Assembly: GCF_015832195.1 (NCBI RefSeq)
Contig: NC_052034.1
Location: forward strand, 3,683,501-3,747,500
DNA: 64,000 nucleotides
Direction: 5' to 3'
Source: Motacilla alba alba
Lineage: Eukaryota > Chordata > Aves > Passeriformes > Motacillidae
The position numbers were made by a program, and so were the translations under genes. This document shows positions 21,101-31,110 of the stretch, piece after piece. The number at the start of each line of letters is the position of its first letter. Position 1 is the stretch's first letter. The notes under the pieces were generated by a model. That model did not search any database, had not been told where the DNA came from, and saw only the letters and a list, made by a program, of their open reading frames with translations.

Positions 21101-24056
21101 ATGTCCATCACCTCTCCTGTCCTGGGCAGGCCCCAGCTGTGATGCTTCCAGCGCCATCCAGGAGCACGGCAGCACAAGGCTCATTAGCACTGGTGTCCCC
21201 CGTGGTGGCCACTCCCCAGGACACCACCCCATAGAGCTCCTCTGACCCCCTCAACCAGGGACTGTCCCCAGGCTGGGAATGCCCCAGAGCAACCCAAAAC
21301 TCTCCTCCAAGCTCCTTTTCCCATCAGGTGGGGTCTAAGGGGGAGCCAAGGCAGCAGAGAGGGGCCAAAGCTGATGGTCCCCAGCAGCTCAGAGGCCATC
21401 AGGTGCCACGGCCTTCCCTCCACCACGGCCAAGGTCTGCAGCTCCAGGATTAACCACAGGGACACCCAGAGTGGCACTGTCACTGTGGCACTGCTGGCAA
21501 CCCAGGTGGGGCGGCTCAGCATGCAAGTAATGAGGAACACAGCGTTAACGAGGCAGCTGGGGACCAGGGAGGTGACACCTGCAGCAGGGCAGGGAAGAAG
21601 GTGGCATGGAGAGGGAAGGGACTGGCCTGCAGGGATGCAGGAATGGCCTGGCTCCTGTCGGAGCAGATCTTCATCCCAGCCCCAGACCAGACCTGGGGAT
21701 GAGATCTACAGGCAGAGCCCAACAGGCACACAAGGAAAGAGACCCTGAGTGAGCTGTCCCCAGGACAGAGCCATGTCCCCACAGCCCCAGCTGTGCCACC
21801 TGAGGCTGCGCAGAATTTGAGGGGCCTCACGTGGGGAGCCTGGGCACAGGAACCTCCCCAGCAACCCCAGAAGCTGCTACAGGGAGGGGACCAAGCACCA
21901 CCCAGCAGCCAGGACAGGCAAGGGAGACACTGATGGGCGAGGGGACACAGAGAGGTTGTCCCCTGTGTCTCACTCACTGCCTGTGGGGTGCTTGTGCCAC
22001 CCAGGAAGCCCAAACCCAGCATCTCCCTCCCTCCTCCCCCACAGCTGCATTGCCCCTGCAGCCTGTTCTGTGCCCGTGCCAAAACCCAGTGCTATTTTTG
22101 CTCCTGATTTTTAGCAGCAGTGGAAATCCTCCTGCTGCACCCTAGGCATGGAGAGTGAGGGCAGGGAGGAAGCCTGGCCCAGGGGAGCCACTCTAGGGGA
22201 CAAGGACAATCCGACATGAAACAGCCTTGAACCCCAACCCCAGACATCCCCAGGGCCCTGAGCTGGACCCAAGCCCACCTGCACCAAGGGATGCTGACAC
22301 CCATCAGGGCAGAGGCCCTGTGAGCTGGCACATGGCCCCAGCAGGGTGACAGGGCCAGGAACACATCCCCATGAGGGATTATTTTCCCCAGGAGAATGTT
22401 TTTGCTCTGCCACATCTTCCCAGGCTGACCCAGGCTACTGCCAGCACGATGGTCCCCAGGAGGGAGCTCAGTCAGAGGCAGCAGCTGGCTCCTGCCCAGC
22501 CCGGACACAGCAGCCACAGCAGCTCAGGGTGGCAATTCCAGCTGGACACGGCTGTTCCCTGACACCCTGTCAGTGTGTGGGCACAGCCCAATGCTCTCCC
22601 ATTCCATCCCACTTCCAAGAAAAGCCCAACATCCACAGAGAGCCTGTGAGATTTTGGGGAAACACCGCAGTTTCCCTGGGCCTGGGTGAAAATTCACCAT
22701 GACAACACAGATGTGTGAGCTGGCCTCGGACCTGCTCCGTGGGGCTCTGCTCAACACAACGGCTTCTCCTCCACACCATCACTGCTGTGCCCAGTGTGAT
22801 GATGAAGGCTGGACCCTGCCCTGCATCCCCCAAACCACGGGCATGCCAGGCAGCCTCCCCCACATATTGGGGAGGGCAGCTGGAGCAGGATTTGGGAGGG
22901 CAGAGCCATGGCTTTGCAGAGATGCCGTGGCTGGGCAGGAGGGTGCAGAGGCTGGGGCTGGATGTGGCCCCTGGGCTCCAGCCCAAACCCCTCACAGCCA
23001 CCCCAGCCCCCGGGGCTGCTGCTGCTGGATGTGGCCTCTGGCTGTGGACATCAGAGCCTTCGGGCTGGAAAACTTGAGGAGGGGGCTCAGCCCTGCACAA
23101 CGCGCCCCTTGGCGGCCCCTGCTCCCTCTAGGGCATGACAGATGCCAGACCCATGCATGGAGCATGCTCCGGAGCGTCCCACCTTCCCACGCACCCGTGC
23201 CAAATCCCGCTGCCCCACCAGCACCAGGCTCCGAGCCCAACACCGCACCCCAAACCCCACCCCGGGATGCCCACGCAGCTCAACGCCGCCCCAAAATAAC
23301 AACGGGGACCCTGTGACCGAGCCCCTCATGCCCCGGCCACGTCCCTGGCTTCCGCTGAGACATCATGAGACCAGCACCGGCTCCGGGGCTCACATCTGCC
23401 GTGAGAGCAGCACCAGCTCCGGGGCTCACTCCTCCCTGCCGCCCGTCCGTGGGACCGGGGGGTTCGCAGCCCCAGGCTGCTGCAGGACGCCCCCGGCCCC
23501 GCCGGCTGCCAGCCCCCGGTACCGACACCGCGTTGCCACAGCACCGGCACCGCGCCTGGAGCTCGCTGCGAGCATCACGGCTGAGGGAGGGAGGGAAGGA
23601 GGGAGAGGTGCCCTCCCACCGCCGCGCAGGGACAGCGATAGGACCTGGGGCCAAAAACCATCCCCATCCCCAAAGCCCCCCGCGGGCACTGCCGGCTGTC
23701 GGGAACGACCAGCTCCAGCCTCGGCGAGCCCCCCGCGCTGGGACCACCGCCACCCACCCCGCTCACGCAGCCCCCGGAGCAGGCAGCGGCTCCCCAGAGC
23801 CTGGGGGATGCCGGACCGACCCCAGGGCATGCGGGATGCCCGCGGAGGGCAGCGCAACCCCCTGGCAGCATCGCCAGCCCCTGCCCGGGCTGCCGGGCGC
23901 AGCATCCCTGCCCAGCGCGACGCAGCGTTACACAACAGGTAGGGGCGACCCAGCCCCTCGCCCCCCTCGCCCCCCCGCCAGCCCAGGCCACGTACTGCTG
24001 TAGAGAGTGTCGATCCAGGAGAGGCGAGGCAGGCCGCGGTGGCTCAGCGGCTCCAT
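46..24056 (-). CDS. ABR: ABR, active BCR-related RhoGEF/RhoGAP, 3'-truncated by window edge (20 coding exons)
   Basis: ABR activates Rho GTPases through its DH-PH module and inactivates Rac/Cdc42 through its RhoGAP domain. The 20 exons listed separately below join in consistent phase into 747 codons. In predicted residue order they give a short N-terminal linker (1-88), DH (about 89-283), PH (about 300-460), C2 (about 500-610) and RhoGAP (from about 645). The arginine finger is the Arg of GIYRISG at about residue 685. Residues match the human ABR protein as I know it almost exon for exon, and ABR-specific features (MEPLSHRG start, [10 protein letters not shown] linker) rule out BCR. The last roughly 110 residues of the GAP domain and the 3' UTR lie left of position 1. 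Several alternative first exons are described separately. No frameshift or missing key residue was seen. Confidence 0.97.
622..761 (-). CDS. ABR: ABR coding exon 19 (RhoGAP domain with arginine finger)
   Basis: It encodes [20 protein letters not shown] onward to ALKAVFDA. The GIYRISG motif carries the catalytic Arg (about residue 685), so the GAP is predicted active. Acceptor GCCAG|GCG, donor GCGA|GTGAGT. Confidence 0.96.
996..1105 (-). CDS. ABR: ABR coding exon 18 (C2-GAP linker)
   Basis: It encodes [36 protein letters not shown] and two bases of the next Lys. Acceptor CACAG|ATC, donor AA|GTAAAT. Confidence 0.95.
1198..1257 (-). CDS. ABR: ABR coding exon 17 (end of C2 domain)
   Basis: It encodes [20 protein letters not shown], exactly 20 codons in phase 0 at both ends. 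Acceptor CACAG|CTG, donor GGA|GTAAGT. Confidence 0.95.
5231..5383 (-). CDS. Candidate ABR alternative first exon for a RhoGAP-only isoform
   Basis: An open reading frame starts [10 protein letters not shown], runs through a Gly-Pro repeat and ends [16 protein letters not shown] just before a possible donor AAG|GTGCTC (weak). It gives 51 codons and ends in phase 0, which matches exon 17 (LDPQ...). The product would carry only the end of C2 and the GAP domain. It lies in a CpG-rich block inside the 6.9-kb intron, as expected for an internal promoter. The basic, amphipathic end looks protein-like rather than random, but I cannot confirm a counterpart in other species. Confidence 0.45.
5331..5354. 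repeat. (GGGGCC)4 hexanucleotide repeat
   Basis: Four GGGGCC units in the CpG-rich block. On the minus strand they would encode the Gly-Pro run of the candidate ABR first exon at 5,231-5,383. Confidence 0.9.
8183..8314 (-). CDS. ABR: ABR coding exon 16 (C2 domain)
   Basis: It gives 44 codons, residues 556-599, [20 protein letters not shown] onward to [11 protein letters not shown]. Acceptor CCCAG|GAG, donor CAG|GTATGC. The next exon is 6.9 kb away, the longest intron between coding exons of this gene in the window. Confidence 0.95.
8426..8523 (-). CDS. ABR: ABR coding exon 15 (C2 domain)
   Basis: It encodes [20 protein letters not shown] then [12 protein letters not shown], the central C2 strands. 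Acceptor CCCAG|ATC, donor GAG|GTGAGG. Confidence 0.95.
8669..8743 (-). CDS. ABR: ABR coding exon 14 (start of C2 domain)
   Basis: It encodes [20 protein letters not shown] then KQSA, the first C2 strands. Acceptor CACAG|ATGAC, donor CCA|GTAAGT. Confidence 0.95.
9199..9303 (-). CDS. ABR: ABR coding exon 13 (PH-C2 linker)
   Basis: It encodes residues 464-497, [20 protein letters not shown] through IPVTSNKD, plus flanking split codons. Acceptor CCCAG|ACC, donor ACG|GTGAGT. Confidence 0.95.
9450..9525 (-). CDS. ABR: ABR coding exon 12 (end of PH domain)
   Basis: It encodes [20 protein letters not shown] and RLQKK plus one base. The [13 protein letters not shown] motif is the PH C-terminal helix with its invariant Trp. 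Acceptor TTATAG|AGC, donor AAGG|GTAAGT. Confidence 0.95.
9597..9719 (-). CDS. ABR: ABR coding exon 11 (PH domain)
   Basis: It gives 41 codons, residues 397-437, [20 protein letters not shown] onward to FRIHNRNGK. Acceptor CTGCAG|AAAG, donor AAG|GTGAGG. Confidence 0.95.
9834..9999 (-). CDS. ABR: ABR coding exon 10 (PH domain)
   Basis: It encodes [20 protein letters not shown] onward to KSEVQKE (residues 342-396), with the [13 protein letters not shown] segment. Acceptor CTGCAG|GAAG, donor GAG|GTGAGA. Confidence 0.95.
10092..10213 (-). CDS. ABR: ABR coding exon 9 (start of PH domain)
   Basis: It encodes [20 protein letters not shown] onward to [10 protein letters not shown] plus two bases, the first PH-domain strands ([11 protein letters not shown]). 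Acceptor CACAG|ACC, donor GG|GTAAGG. Confidence 0.95.
10537..10677 (-). CDS. ABR: ABR coding exon 8 (end of DH domain)
   Basis: It gives 47 codons, residues 254-300, beginning [20 protein letters not shown] and ending VTTPKGE. Acceptor TTGCAG|GAC, donor GAG|GTGAGC. Confidence 0.95.
10800..10852 (-). CDS. ABR: ABR coding exon 7 (DH domain)
   Basis: It completes Ala236 and encodes [17 protein letters not shown], the most conserved DH helix shared with BCR. Acceptor CTCAG|CG, donor CAC|GTGAGT. Confidence 0.95.
12440..12935 (-). promoter_or_regulatory. ABR: CpG-rich promoter block of the short ABR isoform
   Basis: The GC-rich stretch surrounds the MEILV start exon and extends upstream of it on the minus strand almost to exon 6. 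No TATA box is evident. Confidence 0.6.
12645..12690 (-). CDS. ABR: ABR alternative first exon, short isoform (MEILV start)
   Basis: It encodes [15 protein letters not shown] plus one base, with donor TATG|GTGAGG. The phase equals that of exon 6, so it joins exon 7 to give ...[15 protein letters not shown]. This is the arrangement of the known short human ABR isoform, which begins with a nearly identical peptide. The product would lack most of the DH domain but keep PH, C2 and GAP. The surrounding 12,560-12,900 block is CpG-rich and probably contains its promoter. The peptide is hydrophobic and cysteine-rich, so membrane association is possible (inference). Confidence 0.9.
12942..13002 (-). 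CDS. ABR: ABR coding exon 6 (DH domain linker)
   Basis: It encodes [20 protein letters not shown] plus one base, residues 216-235. The acceptor is CCTAG|GAG and the donor GAGG|GTACGG. It ends in the same phase as the alternative first exon at 12,645-12,690, so either can join exon 7. Confidence 0.94.
13601..13708 (-). CDS. ABR: ABR coding exon 5 (DH domain)
   Basis: It gives 36 codons, residues 180-215, [20 protein letters not shown] onward to FQKISE. Acceptor CACAG|GCC, donor GAG|GTGAGC. Confidence 0.95.
14114..14299 (-). CDS. ABR: ABR coding exon 4 (DH domain)
   Basis: It gives 62 codons, residues 118-179, beginning [20 protein letters not shown] and ending HLFQKL. The acceptor is TTGGCAG|CCC and the donor CTG|GTATGC. 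This is the conserved core of the DH fold shared with BCR. Confidence 0.95.
14678..14738. repeat. (CATC)n microsatellite
   Basis: About 15 uninterrupted CATC units in the ABR intron just downstream (in transcript sense) of coding exon 3. Confidence 0.97.
14774..14878 (-). CDS. ABR: ABR coding exon 3 (start of DH domain)
   Basis: It gives 35 codons, residues 83-117, with the [20 protein letters not shown] start of the DH (RhoGEF) domain. The acceptor CTCAG|GGC and donor TTG|GTGAGC are both phase 0. Both the standard exons 1-2 and the alternative exon at 16,567-16,680 can splice into it. Confidence 0.95.
16567..16680 (-). CDS. ABR: ABR alternative first exon, acidic isoform (MEEEEEAIG start)
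   Basis: It gives 38 codons, [20 protein letters not shown] then [18 protein letters not shown]. It ends in phase 0, matching exon 3, so exons 1-2 would be replaced. A human ABR isoform starts MEEEEEAIG with the same LDKVLEDED motif, which supports the call. The donor is the weaker AAG|GTGGGC. A GC-rich block (16,680-17,240) lies immediately upstream and probably holds the promoter. Confidence 0.88.
16681..17240 (-). promoter_or_regulatory. ABR: CpG-rich block upstream of the acidic ABR start exon
   Basis: A GC-rich, CG-dense stretch directly 5' of the MEEEEEAIG start codon, with no TATA box seen. Confidence 0.6.
19355..19539 (-). CDS. ABR: ABR coding exon 2
   Basis: It encodes residues 21-82, including the segment [19 protein letters not shown], which corresponds to the PYIDDSPSSSPHLS stretch near the end of BCR exon 1. 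The acceptor is GGCAG|ACTTC and the donor GGG|GTAGGT. It enters in phase 1 and leaves in phase 0. Confidence 0.95.
19540..23995. other. ABR intron 1, mostly unassigned
   Basis: Apart from the RFX-like site and the CpG-rich right end, no coding sequence, RNA gene or interspersed repeat was recognised. Confidence 0.6.
20284..20297. promoter_or_regulatory. RFX X-box-like palindrome in ABR intron 1
   Basis: GTTACCATGGGAAC fits the RFX dimer consensus GTHNCC-AT-RGNAAC. It lies in the intron between ABR coding exons 1 and 2. Confidence 0.4.
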
Positions 24057-24350
24057 GCTCGGAGGGCTGTGCCGGCGCTCAGCCCGCTCGCATCGCACAA
24101 CAAAGGCGGCGGGCGCGGGCGGGAGGCGGGGGCCGCGGGCCCGGGCGGGGGCTGGATGGCAGAGCCGGACACGGCCGCCTGCCCGGGCACACGGCCGCGC
24201 TGCTGCCAAGGGTGCCCAGGGAAGGAGGTGCCGCCTGGCAATGGCAGCGCGTCCCGCCTCCCGCCCCTGCCTCGCCGGGGGGAGCCGAGCTCAGCGTCCC
24301 CCCGCACGCAGCCACGCCGACCCTCCGCAGGGGTCTGGGGACCGGCGAGG
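23100..24350 (-). promoter_or_regulatory. ABR: CpG-rich block around the standard ABR start exon
   Basis: CG-dense sequence spans the MEPLSHRG exon and its 5' flank. It probably contains the main promoter and 5' UTR. Edges are by eye. Confidence 0.6.
23996..24056 (-). CDS. ABR: ABR coding exon 1 (standard start exon)
   Basis: It encodes residues 1-20, [20 protein letters not shown], plus one base. The donor is AGCA|GTACGT. The ATG lies in a GC-rich block typical of a CpG-island promoter. The start is chosen because this peptide is the conserved ABR N terminus. Confidence 0.95.
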
Positions 24351-27300
24351 AGGAGGAGGAGGACAAGGAGGGGATGGGGGTGGCACAGCAGCCTGTGCGG
24401 CTGCATCCCCGGCCACCTCAAGGAGACCGGGGGAAATGGGGGGGTGCTGGCTCCGTCACCCTTCCAGCACAGTGTCACCTCCTTGCTGTGCCCTGGGGAT
24501 GCTGTGCCCACTGCACGGCAAAACCTCCCCAGCCCCTCAAATACCTACGGCTGAAGGACACGGGCTCTTCCCAGCCCTGCTCCCCTGGTTCTGGGAACCA
24601 GGGCCTGCAGGAGCCGGGAGCAGCCCTGCCCCACACAAGTGGGGCTGGCAGAGCAGGACGTGGGCAGGCAGGGGTTAAACCACCCTCCCCAGCTGCGTGT
24701 AGCCAAAGGAAATACGAAGTGCCAGAGTCATCAACCCCAATATGTCAGGGCGCCAGCCAAGCGTTCGAGTGCAAAGAGTGCCCTGGTTCAGCCTGTGCCG
24801 GCACCGCTGCCCCGTCCCGGCAGGGCGGGCACCATCCCTGGCAGCGCCCTCGGCCGCGTCCTGCCCGCGGGGCTCGGTCTGGGCCAGGACCTGGAGCGGC
24901 ACCGCGGCCAGATGGAGCCGGGCAGGAGGGATAATGCTCTGCCGGGCACACGGGGAAGGCGGGGCGTGAAGTGCCAGGATGACAGTGGGACACCTGAGGG
25001 GACCCTGCCACCGCCTAATTGCCACTCCCAGGGATGTCCACAATAGGCTCGGATGCAGCATTTTGGGGGAGCACAGCAACGCCAGAGCAGTGGTTCAGCG
25101 TGGCTGGAGCACAGGGAGCCAGTGGCACCTGGCATCCAGGATGAGGAGCCACTGCTGCCCCCAGCACAGCCCTGCCTGCCTGGGGGCTGCAGCCTGGCAT
25201 GGCAAGGACATCCAGAGCCCTGCACCCACGGGCTGTGAGTCAGGCTGCTGAGTCAGGGGCACAGGGTGCAGCCCTACAGCTGCCATTTCCCACCTCCCCC
25301 TGCCCATCCCAGGTACTCTGGGGAGCTGAGACTCCCCTTGTCCCCAAGACATTAGCACGGGCAGTGCCCAAGGGTGGCCACGATGTGACAGCCTTTGCTG
25401 CTGTCCATCCCCACCAACTCCCCCATTCGCTCCTGCTTTGGCTCAAGCTGAGCGTGTCCTCACTTTGCCCCTGAACGGATGGAGAGTTTCCTCCATCTCC
25501 ACAGCAAACCCCACACCCCTGCACCCCCAGAGCCCGAGGCTCAGCCAGGAAGGTGGTGGTGGTTCAGCTGAGAGCATCAACCTTGTTCATGGCAGGAAAC
25601 CACAGTCCGCTGATGCCCTGGGAGCCCTGCAGCAGCACCAGCACAAGATGCAGCTGCTCACCCTCAGCACCATGGCTGCAGAGCCGCGGGGGCAGCAGGC
25701 AGCTGGTTTTCTGTGCACATCTCCCTGCATACAGGCAGGGAGGGGCTTTTCCACATTTTTCCCTCAGCCAGACACACTTCCTGGCCACTCCCACCCACGG
25801 CACCAGCCTCTCCATGCCCCCTTTGCACATCTGCTTCTTTATCCAACACAGGCCATGAGCTGAGCACTTGGATGAGCTGCCAGACCTCCTGGAGCCTTCC
25901 CCAGGCTGGCCACCCCCAGCCTGACACCACACAGCAGGTCCTGGCAGTGCCACGGCCAGGAGGACCAGGCAGGCAAGTGCCCCACAGCTGGGTGAGTGTC
26001 CTGGGAAGGCCAAGCCAGGGCCACCCTGTGCTGCACCACTAACCCAGGCAGGTGGCCTTGCACAGCCCACACTAACCAGCCCCACCAAACTCCTGGGCGG
26101 TATTTTTAGTTTGGTTTTCATATTCTTTTCACCTTTGTAAAAAACAACAACAACAAAACCTCAAAACCTGCAAAGCAGCTGAACCTCCCTCCTCTCCCCG
26201 TGGCTGGGGGGGAGCACCCACCCCCACCCTGGCACCCATCAGCCCTCGGTGACAGAGCCCAGTCCTGGGTGAGGAGACGCTGCCAACCATGTTCTCAACC
26301 CCCGCCACCCGCCCCCAGCTCCAGCTGGGAGCATCCCTGCGGCAAGAGCCGGGAGAAGCTGAGCTCCACCATTCCTCCCCACCACAGCCAGCCCTGCACA
26401 GCCTGCCTGGTGTCTGGCTGTCTGCCTGGCATCTGCCCAGCCCCTGCCCGCCAGCCCACGCATCGCTATTTCTGGGCTCTTGTGCAAGAGTCCTCCCGTC
26501 GTCGCAGCCACAGGAGCTGCAGGAGCCCCAGGGCTTGCCCAGAGCTGGGCACGGGCTGCTGGTGGGCACCCAGGGCTGGTGGCAACCAGAGAGCAGCTCC
26601 AGAGCCACCTGCACCTCCAGCACTGGGGGTGTTTTCCCACAGGAGGGGTAAAATGGGAGGCTGAGGTTGGACAGCACCACGCAAGTGGCTAAAGAAGTTA
26701 AGGACTGGAAGAGCAGCCAGAGTGCTTTGGTTTGGGAGAGGGAAAACCTCGGTGTGCTGGAGCCACGGCAGGAGCACAGCCAGACTCTCCACCTGCAGAG
26801 CCTGGGGCTGAGGTGGGAGATGCCAGAGGGGAGCCTGGCTTCCCCTGCTCCTCCAGTGCCTGCTCTGCTGGGCTCTCGGGAGGTCCAGGCTCACCCTCGC
26901 TGGTGCAGAGCAGCAGCTCTCCCCTTGCCAGAGGCTGCAGAGAGGGAAGAGAGGAGTAAATGAAAATGTTTCCAGCCTCCCTGCCAAGGAGCACAGCGGG
27001 CCCTCAGTCCAGCACTAAACTTCTCTCCCAGTATCAATTCCCAGTGGAATTGAAACCCTGAGGTCTGTGCTCACTGGGGCACAGCTGAGAGGTGCCTGGG
27101 GAACAGGGAGGTCACTTGGAGCATCCTGCCCTCAGGGCACTGCCAGGCAGGGTGCCAGAGCCAAGCAAGCATGGGGAGGAGGGCAGAAACCCAGCAACAG
27201 CAGCACTGCCCCAGCCTCTCAAAATACCAGATGGAGAAGGAATGAAAGGTGGTGGCTGGTCACAAAAAACCTTTCACTTCAGGGGAAGGCCTGGGCCAGC

Positions 27301-27463
27301 TACTGCACCGTGGTTCTCTCCCGAGAGGGAGGCAGCTGTGGCTGGTCTGCCAGAGCCCTCAGCTGCTCCTCTCCCCAGCCCTGGTGCTGAGGTGGCTGGG
27401 CCAGGTTTGCTCCCCAGCACAGGAGCTGTGGACGAGGAGGAGGAGGTGTTGGTTCACAGCCTC

Positions 27464-27526
27464 GGAACAAAAATCACCCATGGAACAAAAACCAAAAATC
27501 ACCCATGGAACAAAAACTGTCCATGG
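27464..27526. repeat. Imperfect tandem repeat, GGAACAAAAATCACCCAT unit
   Basis: Three variable copies of an 18-25-base unit, the last diverging to GGAACAAAAACTGTCCAT. Confidence 0.8.
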
Positions 27527-29120
27527 CAGAAAGCCCCATCCCAGCACAAAGGTCTCCCTATCTGCCAGATCTTCAAACAATCCCTGAACTTTACAGCTGG
27601 GACTTATCTGGAGGCAGATCTGCAGGAGTCCTCTGGGATTCTGCTTAGGCTGGCCAGGCTACAGCCAAGGGAGCCAAGAAGTGCTGCTGCTACTGCTCCA
27701 CACACACCAGTTACCCTGCTTAGCAACACTGATCAAGTCATTCGGGGTGGGAAAGCCAAGCCTGCTCCAAGATGTCTCTTGGGGATGGGGTGAGTTCTGT
27801 GTGTTCCCTCAGGCTGGCTCCTGGCCACTGCTCCAGGTGACCTCAGTGGGAGGAAAATCCAGCAATGCCACGAACCAAGGGGGCACAGGTGCCACTTTCT
27901 GGGGTGGATGGACACTGAGTGAGCTGCCCTGGCCAACGCAGGCTCCTTTCTGTAAGCCAAGAGCACATGAACTCCCTGCCAGCACAGAGGAAAGCTTCCC
28001 CCTGTGATCACTGCTGCAGGGCTGGCCACAGCAGATAGCACCCAGCAGAAGACAGAGCAGAGCCATCCACTGGGATCCCAACTGTGGGCAGGAGGGGAGG
28101 AGGAACCCGAAGAACAAAGAGCCCCGCTGCACAGAAGTGTCTTCCCAGGGAAACAGAAAGAAAACAAACGCCAACCAGATTTCAATAGCCTCACAATGCA
28201 AATGTATTCAGGCCCCGCAGGGCACTTCTGGCTCTATCCAGCCACCTAATGAGGCTTTCTTGCCTGCCCTGCTGCTGCCATTGCTTCTACCTGGGCCTAC
28301 TGATCACCCACTGTGAGCCTGGGGGGCAGCTCCACGCGCTGAAGTGCCCATCCCCACGGTGGGCACAGCCCGTGGCACTGCTGGCACTGAAGGGCAAACT
28401 CCATCCCCAGCACCATTGCCCAGCCCTGGATGCTGCCGAGCTGGGGGAGCTCAGCATCGGCTCTGTCCCAAATTCTGGGGGCCAAACCCCAGCCGTGGGG
28501 ACCGTGCCCAGGTGCCAGAACACAGGGATGCACAGGGGTGCTGAATCCTGACCCACCTCCTCCAGGAGGGATGTTGGCATCTCGGTGCTAATGAGAGCAG
28601 CACCGCTGTGTGCCAGGGGCGTACCCCTGCCCAGCAAGACAGACAGGGACCCCCAGCCCTCTGTGCAGCCATCCTGCTCCTCTGCAGGGCCCTGGCACCT
28701 GGAAGGGCTGTTCCCCCAGCCAGCAGGTGCAGCTGCTGCCATGGTGGTGCCCACAGGCAGTGCTGATCACAGCTCTCCCCTCTGCTCCTTTACAAGCCCT
28801 TCACTGTTTGCCCATCACAGGGCAAACTCCAACAAGCAGCACTTACTGCTCTCACTTAAAGCTTTAAACTTCAACTCTTCTACTCAAAGGCTTTTCAGCC
28901 TCATAAACTTTACATTTATTTATGATCTTTAACAGCGACAACCTGTGCCAGAGTTAACCCTGCAGTCCCTAGCTCAGGCAGCAGCACTCTGAGGAAGCAG
29001 CCTGCCATCACTCAGGGGCTGCTGTCACAATGCCACCAGGGGGGTTTGTGGAGAGAAATCACCTCCTCAAATGCTGTCGGGCCCCAGAGCAGATGGAGAC
29101 AGTTCAAAGGTCCCCAGCAG

Positions 29121-29121
<1 letters not shown>

Positions 29122-29176
<55 letters not shown>
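29122..29176. repeat. (CA)n microsatellite
   Basis: About 27 uninterrupted CA units in the non-coding interval upstream of ABR coding exon 1. Confidence 0.97.
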
Positions 29177-29181
<5 letters not shown>

Positions 29182-30659
29182 GGTTTTGTCCTTGCCTGAG
29201 CAGTTAAAATTAAACACTGAGGCTCTGCCTGGCCTGCCCTAGCCAGAGGAGGAACTTTCAGCCTCTTCAGAGCCAAACAAGCACTTTCTAACAATGGGGA
29301 AATACAATAAAGTAAAAATTTAGAAACCCAATACAAAGACACAGAGGTGGTAGATGGGCTCTTGGGGAGACACAACTGCCCCCACTGCAGCTCCCTGATT
29401 TGGCACCAAGATCTCATCCAGGTGCTAAAGGAGCACAGATGGATGCACAGACCATGCAACATTTCACCTTCCCTGGGCTGTGGAATCACCATTCCTTCCC
29501 TTCCTGCACACCATGACCTGCCCCGGGCAGAAGGAGATGCACCAGGACAAGCTCTGGACTTTGCTCACTATCTTTTATTCTGCTTCTGCAGAATATTCCA
29601 TGAAAGGGATGAGGAACAAGCAGGGTCTAAGTGCAGCTCGGGACAGCTGGACAGAGCTGACCCATCACCTCCACAGCTGCAGGGAGTTTTTCTGGGACAG
29701 ACAGAGGTGCCACTTTTGCAGCAGCAGCACAAGCAGCGATGGAGTAGCGAGAACAAGCCCTGACTTTACTCAAATCATGCCAGGAACCCCCAGCACGACG
29801 CCCATGCCAATCCAGCCCCCATCTGGGCATGCAGGGGTGAGGCGGCCAATGCCACAGGAACTCCAGATGCCCCAGGGTCCCTTCCCATTTCAGCCCTCTG
29901 CTGCACACCCTGACACCGCTGCCCTTCTGTGCTCACCGCCCTCCAAGGCAGGACCCTGCTGCTGCTGGCAGCTCCCTTCCCATTCCCAAGGTACCAGTGA
30001 AGGCAGTGCAGCAGAGTGAGGAGGAGAGCCCATGTGACTCCAGAATCTTTCCTTGAGAGAAACTGTAATTCCAGCTAAACAGAGGGCTGGGGATTCACTT
30101 ACAGCACATCTCACAGCCTCAGCATCCTGCCGTAACCGGATCCACCAGCTCACGCCATCATGGACTATTCCAGCTATGCCAACTCTCCCCGCCCTAAAGC
30201 TCACATTTCTGGGGGTGTAGGGCACTGCACAGGGCAGCTCAGGGGCTCCCAAACCCACAGCCCTCCAGAGGAGCTCCAGCTCCATGGCAAAGCCAGCCTC
30301 TTTCTCTACTTCCCAAGGACAAAGCGAGGAAACCCAGCACCGAGTCGCTTCCACCTCTGCGCTACCTGGCTGCTGGGCACAAAGCATCTCCACCGGGCAT
30401 CGCCACGTCCTCCTCTCGGCCACCAGCACCACCTCCTGCTCAGCTCACCCTCTCCAGGCTGGCACCAACCCACAGCCCTCCATCCCTTCCGTGGCAAACG
30501 GGAGGAGATGGAAGCAGCAGCCAGCCTGAGCGCCGCTGCACCCCGGCTCAGCCCGGCACCGCGCATACTCAGCTGCGAGGCCAGCTGCGTGTTTAGCCAC
30601 AGGGACAGGTGAGGGCCAAGATGAGGGGAATTTCAGCCCTTTCCACGCTTCGTTTTGAG

Positions 30660-31110
30660 CCATCTGCTCGCTGACGCTCAGATTTTGTTGGTCCCGGGAG
30701 AGCTGGCACAGGCGTTATCTCGGATGCCAGGATCGTGTATCTGGCTGTCACACGCGCCGATAGCCGCAGACGGGCATCTTGCAGATTTCCTCCCTTTAAA
30801 TCAGATTAATCACAAGCTACTTAAAGGAAAACACTGTGTTTCCCTGGTAATTCCCATAAAGATGATATTCAACACTCCTTCACTGGCTGTCCAGAGGGTT
30901 GATACAGCTGGGGACTGGCTGCGTTCAGCCACAGGCACAGCACCACTAAGCTCCAACACTCACATTAAAATACTGAGGGACCCAGGCAGAGCAGCACTAA
31001 TTGGGTTACACACCACCAGAGTGCTGGCAGGGAAAGCAAACAGCACCACAATCATGAATTTTCAATTGCATCTGAAACATAGAGAAGTGAGAAGAAAACA
31101 ACAGGAGCAC
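30660..31110. promoter_or_regulatory. Candidate regulatory block (AT-rich, site-dense)
   Basis: The composition changes to AT-rich with retained CG dinucleotides and homeodomain-like (CAGATTAATCAC) and GATA-like (GTTATCTC, CGATAG) sites. This is an inference from sequence character only. Confidence 0.3.

Larger units (their letters stand above)
24350..30650. other. Non-coding interval upstream of standard ABR start
   Basis: It contains the (CA)n run, the 27.46-kb repeat and a possible conserved block near 24.68-24.79 kb. Open frames here carry no recognisable domain. If the coiled-coil exon belongs to ABR, this is an intron. Confidence 0.6.
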
